Shown: positions 56,660-64,000 of the stretch, in pieces | Position numbering within the stretch: the stretch's first letter is position 1 | How the letters are laid out: every line of letters begins with the position of its first letter | NCBI RefSeq assembly: GCF_000829375.1 | Contig: NZ_AP014624.1 | Span: 186,001-250,000 of the forward strand | Reading direction: 5' to 3' | DNA from: Chryseobacterium sp. StRB126 | Lineage (GTDB): Bacteria; Bacteroidota; Bacteroidia; Flavobacteriales; Weeksellaceae | DNA: 64,000 nt | Position numbers and translations under genes: made by a program | Notes under the pieces: model-generated | What the model was told of the DNA's origin: nothing | The model's input: only the letters and a program-made list of their open reading frames with translations | Databases searched by the model: none

Positions 56660-57673
56660 CCTTTTCAGATAATCTCTTAACGGCTTTTCAATAAATTGAT
56701 AAAACAGAATACAGGTTATAATAAGAACTACGATATAAATCCCGAATACAATATCAATGGAAAAATTATAATTCCCCCACTTTAAAAGCTCTCTCAGGAT
56801 ATAGAGAACAGGGATATGGGTAATATACACAGCATAGCTTGCTTCCCCTAAATATTCCAGAGGTTTCAATGAAAATATCCTCGTTAATGCCCCATTATTT
56901 TTGGATATCAAAATAATAAGAGGGATAAAGAGCATTGCCATCAGTCCATTATGATAGAACAGCGGAACAAAAATTAAGGACAATAATAAGAGTCCGAAAA
57001 TAATAACTACCGGTACATCATAATTCTTCTGACCTGAGTTTTTCACGAAATATAATCCTGCCAGATTTCCCATCAGAAATTCATTGATATGCATCAGTGG
57101 AAAATAATACAGAAGTTCATGGCTTTCTGTATGAGGCCCTTTATAATAAGATGAGTCTGAATATAAGCTGCAAAATACCTGTGTTATGATCCAAATAATA
57201 ACAGTGATTACCCAGATACTTTTATTTCCTTTAGAATAAAAATGATTATACAGCAAAGGAAACAACAGGTAAAAAAGAAACTCTACAGAAATAGACCAGC
57301 CTGGAAAATTCAGAATCATTGCCTCACCCGGAATCCAGCTCTGGAACCCAAACAAATATAAAAATCCTTTATAGATACTGAAGCTGGAATATCTGGTTAC
57401 CAAATACAGCAGAAGCCCCAGTACATACAAGGGATAAATCCTTGCAAACCGGTTTTTATAATAATCAAAATATTCAATCTTATCTTTTTTGTGATAAGCC
57501 ACAATCATAATAAAACCTGAAAGAATGAAGAAGTAACTGACTCCTACATTGGCGTTCAGGAAAATTTTTGAAATATAATTGATTTTATATAAAAACAGAT
57601 CTTTATTGAAATGGGAAATGACAATAGCCATAGCCGCAAGAAATCTGGTAAATGTAATCTGACTTATCTTCAT
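56645..57673 (-). CDS. Acyltransferase-3 (OafA-like) family protein
   Basis: This integral-membrane acyltransferase of 342 aa has about ten hydrophobic helices. The N-terminus has TRFLAAMAIVISHF, where the His is the conserved catalytic position, and SYFFILSGFIM follows, both typical of the family. The C-terminus has YLGEASYAVYITHIPVLY and ends in a basic tail. Members O-acetylate sugars on lipid-linked or exported glycans. It lies upstream of the FkbH operon, whose promoter overlaps its end, so it may form its own unit. The substrate is unknown. Confidence 0.92.
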   Translation of the reverse strand: MKISQITFTRFLAAMAIVISHFNKDLFLYKINYISKIFLNANVGVSYFFILSGFIMIVAYHKKDKIEYFDYYKNRFARIYPLYVLGLLLYLVTRYSSFSIYKGFLYLFGFQSWIPGEAMILNFPGWSISVEFLFYLLFPLLYNHFYSKGNKSIWVITVIIWIITQVFCSLYSDSSYYKGPHTESHELLYYFPLMHINEFLMGNLAGLYFVKNSGQKNYDVPVVIIFGLLLLSLIFVPLFYHNGLMAMLFIPLIILISKNNGALTRIFSLKPLEYLGEASYAVYITHIPVLYILRELLKWGNYNFSIDIVFGIYIVVLIITCILFYQFIEKPLRDYLKRLKIR

Positions 57674-57784
57674 AGAAACCGTCTAAACAACTGTATCATA
57701 AATTTATAAACACATTTTTTATTCAGAAATCTTATCTATAGGATTTACAGTATTTCTTATCAAATCATTGAACAAAAGGGTATT

Positions 57785-58558
57785 CTATCTTTTAATAAAA
57801 ACACCAATATATTTTCCTTCGTACTCTACTACGGTAGTTTCTATATTATTTTTTTCACAAAAATCCTGATATGAAGAATTGTCACCAATATCATCACTGA
57901 TGAAAACACCTCCTTTTTTCAAATGATTGTAAAGCTCCCCATATGCCCACATCCTTCCGTTATAACTCTTATCAGAATCATAGTGAAGAACATCAAAGGT
58001 TGCATTTTCAGCGAAGATCTTTGGCAATGATTCCCTGTCTGCAAAGCGGAATAACTTCCAACTGCCTCTAAGAGTTTCAGGAACCACATATCCTACATAC
58101 TGATCTCCATCCTGAGCCAGATAAGGCATATCCGAACTGTATAACGTTCCGTTTCTTTTCACCAATGATAAAAGGGAAGCCAATGAAGACCATCCGTAAG
58201 CAACTCCTGTTTCCACAACATACTGAGCATTAGCAAACTCACATGCATAGTAGATCAGTTCCAAAGCACCGGGACCACCCATTTTCACGGGACATTCCTT
58301 TTCTCTTTGAGCTGCATTCGCTAAAATTTTCTGATAATCTTTACGAAAAGCATCTATTTCAAGCCCAAAAAGCTTTGAAACGGCTTCTTTCTGTGATACT
58401 GCCCTTTCGGCTGCCCAGGAATTGGTTTTTTCTTTCCCCTTAAAGGCATTACCTCTGTTGACTGTATTTTTAATAATTTTCCGGCCCAATTCCGGATAAA
58501 GATCGGGCCTTTTCAAATACCCGATAAATGTTTTGAGAACTCTTGTTATTTCACCCAC
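57785..58558 (-). CDS. Class I SAM-dependent methyltransferase
   Basis: This 257-aa protein has a Rossmann methyltransferase core: YVVETGVAYGWSSLASL (motif I, about 119), LYSSDMPYL, FDVLHYDSDKSYNGRMW and GGVFISDDI. The order resembles the Methyltransf_24 group found in polysaccharide and antibiotic gene clusters. The N-terminal 80 residues are basic and helical and may bind the acceptor. It is separated by 111 bases from the acyltransferase gene and diverges from the 58828 gene. The target is probably a sugar hydroxyl, but this is an inference. Confidence 0.85.
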   Translation of the reverse strand: MGEITRVLKTFIGYLKRPDLYPELGRKIIKNTVNRGNAFKGKEKTNSWAAERAVSQKEAVSKLFGLEIDAFRKDYQKILANAAQREKECPVKMGGPGALELIYYACEFANAQYVVETGVAYGWSSLASLLSLVKRNGTLYSSDMPYLAQDGDQYVGYVVPETLRGSWKLFRFADRESLPKIFAENATFDVLHYDSDKSYNGRMWAYGELYNHLKKGGVFISDDIGDNSSYQDFCEKNNIETTVVEYEGKYIGVFIKR

Positions 58559-58577
58559 TGTGTTGTTTTTAATGAAG

Positions 58578-58625
58578 CAAAAATAAAGTTTTTTTTCTCA
58601 TTTATATAAAAACAAATTATATTTG
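58578..58625. promoter_or_regulatory. Divergent -7 elements between the methyltransferase and glycosyltransferase genes
   Basis: TATTTTTG on the minus strand (58578-58585) could serve the methyltransferase gene. TATATTTG on the plus strand (58618-58625) could serve the genes from 58828. Neither has a clear TTG at -33. Confidence 0.35.
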
Positions 58626-58635
58626 TGTAACTCAA

Positions 58636-58821
58636 GTGAAAAAAAAGCATTACCCTATTCCTATTATGAAAAATGCCAGTTTATCATCAGAATTTCATTT
58701 TTCAATGAACAATTTTCTTTCAGTTTATTTTCTGAAATATCCGTCAGCGACAACTGATAAAAATACCAGGTCCTTTAGTCATGATGACCATACAGAAGCT
58801 AATTGCCAACATTCTTTATAA
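58636..58821 (+). CDS. Doubtful small open frame, 61 codons
   Basis: A GTG-started frame lies just after the plus-strand -7 element and ends 6 bases before the 58828 gene. The composition is ordinary, with no signal, membrane segment or domain. The pattern (short frame between promoter and first gene) resembles 56489-56611, but the weak start makes it doubtful. Confidence 0.2.
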   Translation: MKKKHYPIPIMKNASLSSEFHFSMNNFLSVYFLKYPSATTDKNTRSFSHDDHTEANCQHSL

Positions 58822-58827
58822 ATCAAT

Positions 58828-59667
58828 ATGAAGTTTTCCATACTTATTGCTCATTACAATAATGCCACATTATTCAGAGATTGCTATGATTCTCTACTGA
58901 AGCAAACCTATCCCGATTGGGAAGCCGTTATTGTGGATGACGCTTCTTCAGAAGCTGAAAAAGAGCTGGTAAAGGCCATTATTGCAGGAGATGAAAGATT
59001 TATTTTTTTTGAAAATGAAAAGAACAGTGGGGTAGGCGTTACAAAAAGCAGATTGATAGACCTGGCTACCGGGGAAATTTGTGGCTTTGTAGATCCTGAT
59101 GATGCCCTACTTCCCACAGCTATTGAAAAGGCAGTTCAGGTTTTTAAAGACAACAAGAAGGTAGTACTCACCTACTCCCGATTTATGGGATGCGATAAAG
59201 ACCTAAAACCTATTGCCCCCTTTAAATCTGCAATGCAAGTGAGAAACGGTGATCCTTATTTCTTCAATTATCCCAATCAGATCAATCATTTTGTCACATT
59301 CAGAAAGGATATTTATGAACAGACAGAAAAAATGAATACTGAATTAAGAATTGCAGAGGATCAGGATCTGTATTTAAAAATGTATGAAAAAGGAGATGTT
59401 TATTTCATAGATGACACCAATTATCTTTACAGAGCCCATGCAGGAGGTATTTCCCAGAATAATAATAAAGGTAAGTCTTATGACTATTTTGCTCAGGTTG
59501 TCTTAGCAACCATGAAAAGAAGAAATCTTACCACCATCAACGGAAAAAAGATCCCTGAAAAATACACCCATCATCAGGAGATTTTTGCTCTTTTGGAATA
59601 TCAGCATGGAATTTGGTACAGGATTAAAAAAAATATAGCCATTACTTTACAAAAACTTTTCAGATAA
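58828..59667 (+). CDS. GT2 glycosyltransferase
   Basis: This is a GT-A transferase of 279 aa. It contains FSILIAHYNNATLFRDCYDS, AVIVDDASSEAEKEL, NSGVGVTKSRLIDLATGEICGFVDPDDALLP (metal-binding DPDD) and IAEDQDLYLKMY. It overlaps the following GT4 gene by one base (TAATG), so the two are translationally coupled. It may act on the same repeat unit as the main cluster. The acceptor is unknown. Confidence 0.9.
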   Translation: MKFSILIAHYNNATLFRDCYDSLLKQTYPDWEAVIVDDASSEAEKELVKAIIAGDERFIFFENEKNSGVGVTKSRLIDLATGEICGFVDPDDALLPTAIEKAVQVFKDNKKVVLTYSRFMGCDKDLKPIAPFKSAMQVRNGDPYFFNYPNQINHFVTFRKDIYEQTEKMNTELRIAEDQDLYLKMYEKGDVYFIDDTNYLYRAHAGGISQNNNKGKSYDYFAQVVLATMKRRNLTTINGKKIPEKYTHHQEIFALLEYQHGIWYRIKKNIAITLQKLFR

Positions 59668-60839
59668 TGTCAGAAAACAAGAAAATACAGGTTCTTTTCA
59701 GACACCGCTCTATGGAAATGGGAGGGGTGGAAAAAGTGGTATTGAGCATGCTCAACAATCTGAATCCTGATAAATTTGAATTAACCATATGCCTAAACAT
59801 GAATCAGGGAGAGCTTCGAAATGAAATCCCGAGTCATGTAAAAAAAGTTTACCTTACTGAAGGTAAAGAGAGTTTTTCTAAAAATCCTTTCATCAATAAG
59901 CTCCAGCTGGTCCGCAGAAGGCTACAACTGATGCGCATATTAAAAAATCCAAGAATTGCTGATCGTATTTTAGGAAATAAAAAATTTGATATAGAGATTT
60001 CTCCCTCTTATGCTACCTTCTCCTCTGTAAACAATTCAAGCAATAAATATTCAAAAAAAATAGGCTGGTTTCACTCCGAGATCAATTTACCGGCCTTACA
60101 GCCAGCTGTTCCGGAGATCATAAACAACTTTCAAAAGTTTGACCATATGATCTATTGTTCGCAAAGGATCAAAGAAATGATGCATCTGTATTATCCGGAT
60201 TTAAAATATCCTGCAGAAAGTGTTGTCATCAACGCTATCCCTATTGAAGAAATTAAGAAAAAGGCAGAAGAAAAATTAGAAAATTTCCCTCAGGGACCCG
60301 TTTTTGTTTCCGTAGGCAGACTTCATCACAGAAAAGGGTACCACAAACTTATTGATGCTCACAAAAGATTGATAGACGAAGGCTTCCATCACAGCATCTT
60401 AATCCTTGGAAACGGAGAAGAAATGGGAAATCTGACAGAGCAAATCAACACCAATAATGTTCAGAAGACATTTATTTTATGTGGCAATAAAATGAATCCA
60501 TATCCTTACATTAAAAAGGCAGATTATTTTATTCTTCCTTCCGAATCTGAAGCATGGCCACTTGTAATTGCTGAAGCATTGATCCTTCAAAAACCGATTA
60601 TTGCAACGGATACCGGCGATGTTGGAATTATGATTAAAGACCGCGAAACGGGATATCTCATCAAATATGAAACCAGCGAAATGTATGAAGCCATGAAAAA
60701 ATTCCTTTCCGATCCGGAATTGATCTCCAGAATCAGAAAGAATATTCTTACTATTGAAGATCAGTTTGATAATCAAAAAATCTTCAATGCCGTTGAACAG
60801 ATCCTTGAGAATCTTTACCAACAAAAACAAAGTGAATGA
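59667..60839 (+). CDS. GT4 glycosyltransferase
   Basis: This is a GT-B retaining transferase of 390 aa. The N-terminal part has MEMGGVEKVVLSMLNNLNPDKFE. The donor domain (about 205-380) has VFVSVGRLHHRKGYHKLIDAH, and ADYFILPSESEAWPLVIAEALILQKPIIAT holds the conserved Glu. It is similar to the protein at 62707 and both belong to the family that includes pglA-like enzymes. It ends in an inverted repeat shared with the convergent carrier-protein gene. Confidence 0.91.
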   Translation: MSENKKIQVLFRHRSMEMGGVEKVVLSMLNNLNPDKFELTICLNMNQGELRNEIPSHVKKVYLTEGKESFSKNPFINKLQLVRRRLQLMRILKNPRIADRILGNKKFDIEISPSYATFSSVNNSSNKYSKKIGWFHSEINLPALQPAVPEIINNFQKFDHMIYCSQRIKEMMHLYYPDLKYPAESVVINAIPIEEIKKKAEEKLENFPQGPVFVSVGRLHHRKGYHKLIDAHKRLIDEGFHHSILILGNGEEMGNLTEQINTNNVQKTFILCGNKMNPYPYIKKADYFILPSESEAWPLVIAEALILQKPIIATDTGDVGIMIKDRETGYLIKYETSEMYEAMKKFLSDPELISRIRKNILTIEDQFDNQKIFNAVEQILENLYQQKQSE

Positions 60840-60862
60840 TGATGATCTAACCATCATCATTC
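60834..60862. terminator. Perfect inverted repeat spanning two convergent stop codons
   Basis: Arms GAATGATGATG (60834-60844) and CATCATCATTC (60852-60862) form an 11-bp stem with a 7-base loop. The stem contains the stop codons of the GT4 gene and of the carrier-protein gene. There is no T-run, so termination by this hairpin alone is uncertain. Confidence 0.45.
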
Positions 60863-61093
60863 ATCTTCAAAATTTTCAAGCCCAATAATACTCATCAGAT
60901 CAGAAACGGTTTCCATATTTTTAAACTGATCCGGATCAAGCTGTTGATTAAAGTTTTCATCTACAAAAGCAATAACCGAGAGTAAACTTATAGAATCATA
61001 GTTTTCCAGATCCTTTAGCTTAGTTTCCTGGTTCAGCGTTTGTTTTTCTTCTAGTTCCTCTTGCAGCTTTTCTAAAAAGACGGAAATTTTCAT
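60857..61093 (-). CDS. Acyl carrier protein, second copy
   Basis: This is a 78-aa carrier protein with phosphopantetheine site Ser34 in NYDSISLLSV. It differs from the ACP at 54498 in both termini and is preceded, 33 bases upstream, by a ketoacyl synthase III gene. The pair probably makes a short acyl group on this carrier for attachment to the polysaccharide. Fatty-acid synthesis proper is less likely because fabD, fabF and acpP-like genes are not here. Confidence 0.9.
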   Translation of the reverse strand: MKISVFLEKLQEELEEKQTLNQETKLKDLENYDSISLLSVIAFVDENFNQQLDPDQFKNMETVSDLMSIIGLENFEDE

Positions 61094-61126
61094 ATATTTT
61101 AAATTTTGTGATTTGTGATTTGAAAA

Positions 61127-62101
61127 TTAAAAGTCAATTATAGTGGCTCCCCATGAATATCCTACTCCAAAACCAGCCAGTAAAATCTTATTTCCTCTTT
61201 TCAACAGGCCTTTATTCTGCATATTTTTCAGGGCAATGGGAATGGTTGCAGAAACGGTATTTCCCGTTGTTTCCATATCAATATAGAATCTTTCGGTGGG
61301 AATTTTAGTTTTCCGTCTCAGATAATTCAGCATAAAAGAATTAGCCTGATGAAAAACAAAATAATCAATATCATCCATGGTAAGGTCGTTTTCAGCCATC
61401 GTTTCTTTAATCAATCCCGGAATCTTTTCTATGGTAAAATTAAAAATCTCAGGTCCGTTCATATAAAGATTCTCAGGATCAAACTCATGATTTGGGTTTA
61501 GTGTAAAATATCTCTTGAAACCTCCCTTTTTAACCATTAGATTTTCAGCTCCACTGCCATCAGTTCCCAAACAAAACTTATAATCGCCTACATTGGTATC
61601 TTTCTCAATAATTGCAGAGGCAGAGGCATCTCCGAATATGCAACGGTTTCCTTTATCTTTCGGATGAATATGTTTGGTGTACGTTTCTGAAGTAATTAAC
61701 AAAATGCTGTTGGCAATTCCTGAAACAATTAACCCTTTAGCAAAAGCCAATCCATATACAAACCCGGAACACCCCAAATTGAAATCTGTTGCCCCGATAT
61801 TTTTTCTCAGCCCAAGCTTATCCTGTAAAATACAGGCGGTGGTTGGAAGGAAATAATCCGGGCTTTGGGTACAGAAAAGAATAAAGTCTATTTTACTCCT
61901 GTCATAGTTCTCAAAAACCTTTTCTGATGATTGTATAGCCAGGTCCAGCACTGTCTCATTTTCTGAAGAAATATGACGCTGTACAATCCCTACTTTTTCA
62001 CGGATTCTTTCGGAACTCCATTCTGGGAATTCCTTTTCCAAATCCATATTAGTAAGAACCAATTCGGGCAAATAATATTCTATTTTAGAAATTCTTATCA
62101 T
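61127..62101 (-). CDS. 3-oxoacyl-ACP synthase III (FabH-like)
   Basis: This 324-aa thiolase-fold condensing enzyme joins an acyl-CoA to malonyl-ACP, in the cytoplasm. The catalytic triad is visible as Cys111 (NLGCSGFVYG), His251 (VFHQANSF) and Asn281 (TTGNTVSAT). The gene is followed by a dedicated carrier protein. In a polysaccharide locus, such a pair is consistent with making a short hydroxy- or keto-acyl substituent for an amino sugar, but a general FabH role cannot be excluded. TAAATTTG at 62130-62137 (minus strand) is a possible -7 element for it, without a -33 partner. Confidence 0.92.
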   Translation of the reverse strand: MIRISKIEYYLPELVLTNMDLEKEFPEWSSERIREKVGIVQRHISSENETVLDLAIQSSEKVFENYDRSKIDFILFCTQSPDYFLPTTACILQDKLGLRKNIGATDFNLGCSGFVYGLAFAKGLIVSGIANSILLITSETYTKHIHPKDKGNRCIFGDASASAIIEKDTNVGDYKFCLGTDGSGAENLMVKKGGFKRYFTLNPNHEFDPENLYMNGPEIFNFTIEKIPGLIKETMAENDLTMDDIDYFVFHQANSFMLNYLRRKTKIPTERFYIDMETTGNTVSATIPIALKNMQNKGLLKRGNKILLAGFGVGYSWGATIIDF

Positions 62102-62142
62102 ATAAATTCTTTTCTTTGTATGAGAAAAACAAATTTAGAATA

Positions 62143-62706
62143 ATGATATTTATATATCGTATCATATTAAAAATTCATACCACTTATCAGTACCTTATCA
62201 AGAGAATCTATCTCAAAATTTGTATTGCTAAAGGATTAAAGGTAGGAAAAAATGTTCGTTTTGTAGAAGTTCCCGAATTAGGTACGGAACCTTTTTTAAT
62301 TGAAATAGGTGACGAAACAACACTTTCTAATAATGTTAGATTCATTAATCATGACGGCGGATATAATGCCTTACATTTTTTCGAAAAATATAAGGATGTA
62401 AGAGCTTTCGGGCGCATAAAAATTGGGAAACAGTGCTTTATTGGTGCAGACACCATCATCATGCTCGGCTCAGAAATAGGTGATAACTGTGTATTGGGAG
62501 CAGGTTCCATTTTAACTTCCTCTATGCCAAACGGAACGGTGTATGCCGGAATTCCTGCAAAATTTATCTGCACTATTGAAGAATATGGTGACAAAGCATT
62601 AAAAAACAATGTCATGTATCCAAGAGAGCTCGAAGCAGACAGACCTAAACTGGAAGCTTATGTAAGTGAGCATCTTCCTCATACTTATAAACCTATAAAA
62701 AAATAA
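62143..62706 (+). CDS. Hexapeptide-repeat acyltransferase (CatB/LbH type)
   Basis: This left-handed beta-helix acyltransferase is 187 aa from the ATG at 62143. A TTG at 62116 would add nine residues and is less likely. The motif order is LIEIGDETTLSNNVRFINHDGG, IGKQCFIGADTIIMLGSEIGDNCVLGAGS and AGIPAKFI, typical of O-acetyltransferases of polysaccharide loci. A hydrophobic N-terminal segment (IFIYRIILKIH) is present. It is directly followed by a GT4 gene with no gap. The acceptor is unknown. Confidence 0.85.
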   Translation: MIFIYRIILKIHTTYQYLIKRIYLKICIAKGLKVGKNVRFVEVPELGTEPFLIEIGDETTLSNNVRFINHDGGYNALHFFEKYKDVRAFGRIKIGKQCFIGADTIIMLGSEIGDNCVLGAGSILTSSMPNGTVYAGIPAKFICTIEEYGDKALKNNVMYPRELEADRPKLEAYVSEHLPHTYKPIKK

Positions 62707-63858
62707 ATGTCTGAAAAAAAGAAAATTCTCATTAGAATCGGTTCCCTTCGCCATGGTGGTGCAGAAAAAGTTCTAGTCAACTTTCTTAAAAACCTTCCCA
62801 AAGATAAATATGAAGTTGATCTTTTGATTAACCTCTATACAGGAATGTACATCCAAGAAGTTCCTTCTTGGGTAAAATTGCATTATCTCCTGAAAGGGGA
62901 AATGATTACCACCAATAAACCTCATGAAATTCCTGTAAAGGCATTCAGGGTATTGTATCAGAAAATGTTCCTGATATTCCCTTCTCTTCTCTATAAGTTT
63001 ATATTAAAAAATAAAAAATACGATGTAGAAATTGCGGCTATTCATGGGATGTACAAAGAAGTATTATCCAGTCCGCAAAAGGATTCCAAAAAGATCGTAT
63101 GGGTTCAGAATGACATCTTTAATCTGAAAGAATACACTCCTGACGTAATCAGACAGTTTTTTAAATTTGACAGAATCCTGGTCATTTCCAACAAGCTTAA
63201 AGAGGAAATGCAGAAGCTGTCCCGTACTGAAAAAGAAAAACAGGCTGTTGTTAAGATCTTCAACCCTATTGACTCTCAGGATACACTCCATAAAGCAGAA
63301 GTTAAAATTGACGACTACCCTTTTTCCAAGGATCTTCCAACCTTTGTAACTATAGGCACGGTATATCCACAAAAGGGTTATGACAGGCTTTTGGATGTTC
63401 ATAAAAGATTAATGGATGAGGGCTTGAAACATCAGATTATCATTATTGGAGATGGATTTGACTTTGACAATATCCATGCAAAACTTAATCAATTGGGACT
63501 TCAGGAGACGGTAAAAATGCTTGGCTTCAGAAGCAATCCTTATCCCTATCTTAAAAAATCGGATTTTTATATAATGTCATCCCGACATGAAGGATTCCCC
63601 ACCATTATTGCAGAAGCTCTTATCCTGAATAAACCTGTAGTTTCCACAGATGTTTCGGGAATCAAAGACCTGCTTCAGGATGGAAAGCTAGGTCTCATTA
63701 CCCCTAATTCTGAGGACGGAATTTATGAAGGAATGAAACAGTTCTTAACTAACAATGAGCTTTCCAAACAATATGAAAGGGAAATAGCTCATACAGATCT
63801 TCCGTTTGTGCTTGAAAAATCAGTAGCGCATCTTCAGGAAATCATTGATAATGTATAA
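62707..63858 (+). CDS. GT4 glycosyltransferase
   Basis: This is a GT-B transferase of 383 aa, similar to the 59667 protein. It contains IRIGSLRHGGAEKVLVNFLKN, FVTIGTVYPQKGYDRLLDVHKRL, and SDFYIMSSRHEGFPTIIAEALILNKPVV with the conserved Glu of the donor site. The start codon directly follows the previous stop, so the two genes are coupled. The two GT4 genes, with the hexapeptide acyltransferase between them and the edge gene, look like a second sugar-assembly unit. Confidence 0.92.
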   Translation: MSEKKKILIRIGSLRHGGAEKVLVNFLKNLPKDKYEVDLLINLYTGMYIQEVPSWVKLHYLLKGEMITTNKPHEIPVKAFRVLYQKMFLIFPSLLYKFILKNKKYDVEIAAIHGMYKEVLSSPQKDSKKIVWVQNDIFNLKEYTPDVIRQFFKFDRILVISNKLKEEMQKLSRTEKEKQAVVKIFNPIDSQDTLHKAEVKIDDYPFSKDLPTFVTIGTVYPQKGYDRLLDVHKRLMDEGLKHQIIIIGDGFDFDNIHAKLNQLGLQETVKMLGFRSNPYPYLKKSDFYIMSSRHEGFPTIIAEALILNKPVVSTDVSGIKDLLQDGKLGLITPNSEDGIYEGMKQFLTNNELSKQYEREIAHTDLPFVLEKSVAHLQEIIDNV

Positions 63859-63869
63859 AATATTTTGTT

Positions 63870-64000
63870 ATGCCAGAATATACAGCAATACAGAAAGATT
63901 TTTACAGGGAAAGCGGTAAATGGCTTTCTACAGTGGGGATTTGGAAAAAATTCATCAATCCTAATCTTCATTATCTCTATATCCTCAGAAAAGCTCAGAA
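63870..64000 (+). CDS. Start of a serine-acetyltransferase-like protein (partial)
   Basis: An open frame from ATG 63870 runs off the right edge and starts MPEYTAIQKDFYRESGK followed by a Trp/Ile-rich helix. This resembles the N-terminal helical part of CysE/WcaB-like serine acetyltransferase homologues found in polysaccharide loci. Only 43 codons are visible and no catalytic motif is within the window. Confidence 0.5.
   Translation, partial: MPEYTAIQKDFYRESGKWLSTVGIWKKFINPNLHYLYILRKAQ

Noticed and set aside
62116..62142. TTG start of the hexapeptide acyltransferase
   Set aside because: The ATG at 62143 is nearer to the hydrophobic start seen in relatives; the extra residues are not supported.
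1..64000. tRNA, rRNA, CRISPR arrays, prophage and intact insertion sequences
   Set aside because: None was recognised by eye on either strand; a covariance search for RNAs was not possible here.

Overview
The window reads as chromosome of a Bacteroidota member, most likely Flavobacteriia close to Chryseobacterium. It is AT-rich, has two SusC/SusD pairs, lacks Shine-Dalgarno sites, and carries promoter-like TTTG-N19/20-TAnnTTTG signals typical of the phylum. It also has bacillithiol synthesis (bshC) and a GYDIA-type GHMP kinase. Genus is an inference; no rRNA is present to confirm it.

Positions 1-24,916 are housekeeping and nutrient uptake. In order they hold a susCD pair (382-4829, minus), aroQ (plus), ATP-dependent pckA, a run of minus-strand genes (porin-like, bshC, LysM/periplasmic-binding fusion, fabD, GHMP kinase), a second susCD pair (14996-19324), an 830-base gene-free stretch with a possible MITE-like element, and the rimP-nusA-infB operon.

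Positions 25,132-49,377 are a plus-strand surface-polysaccharide locus. It makes UDP-glucuronate (ugd) and dTDP-4-keto-6-deoxyglucose (rfbB, rfbA). It then encodes an ABC exporter of the Wzm/Wzt type with a C-terminal extension on Wzt, a dTDP-3-acetamido-3,6-dideoxyhexose module (two FdtA-like cupins, a hexapeptide acetyltransferase, a PLP aminotransferase), about a dozen glycosyltransferases, an AsnB-type amidotransferase and a FkbM methyltransferase. Four tandem paralogous GT2 genes close the run.

Positions 49,388-62,101 are mostly minus strand and look like a decoration module. They include two MBOAT/SGNH pairs, an FkbH-like HAD-IIIC protein with its own acyl carrier protein, an acyltransferase-3 protein, a methyltransferase, and a separate ketoacyl-ACP synthase III plus second carrier protein. 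Further glycosyltransferases and hexapeptide acyltransferases run to the right edge. The most interesting system is this carrier-protein-dependent acylation (or glycerylation) machinery embedded in the polysaccharide locus. The chemistry is inferred from families, not shown.

No tRNA, rRNA, CRISPR array or intact insertion sequence was recognised.
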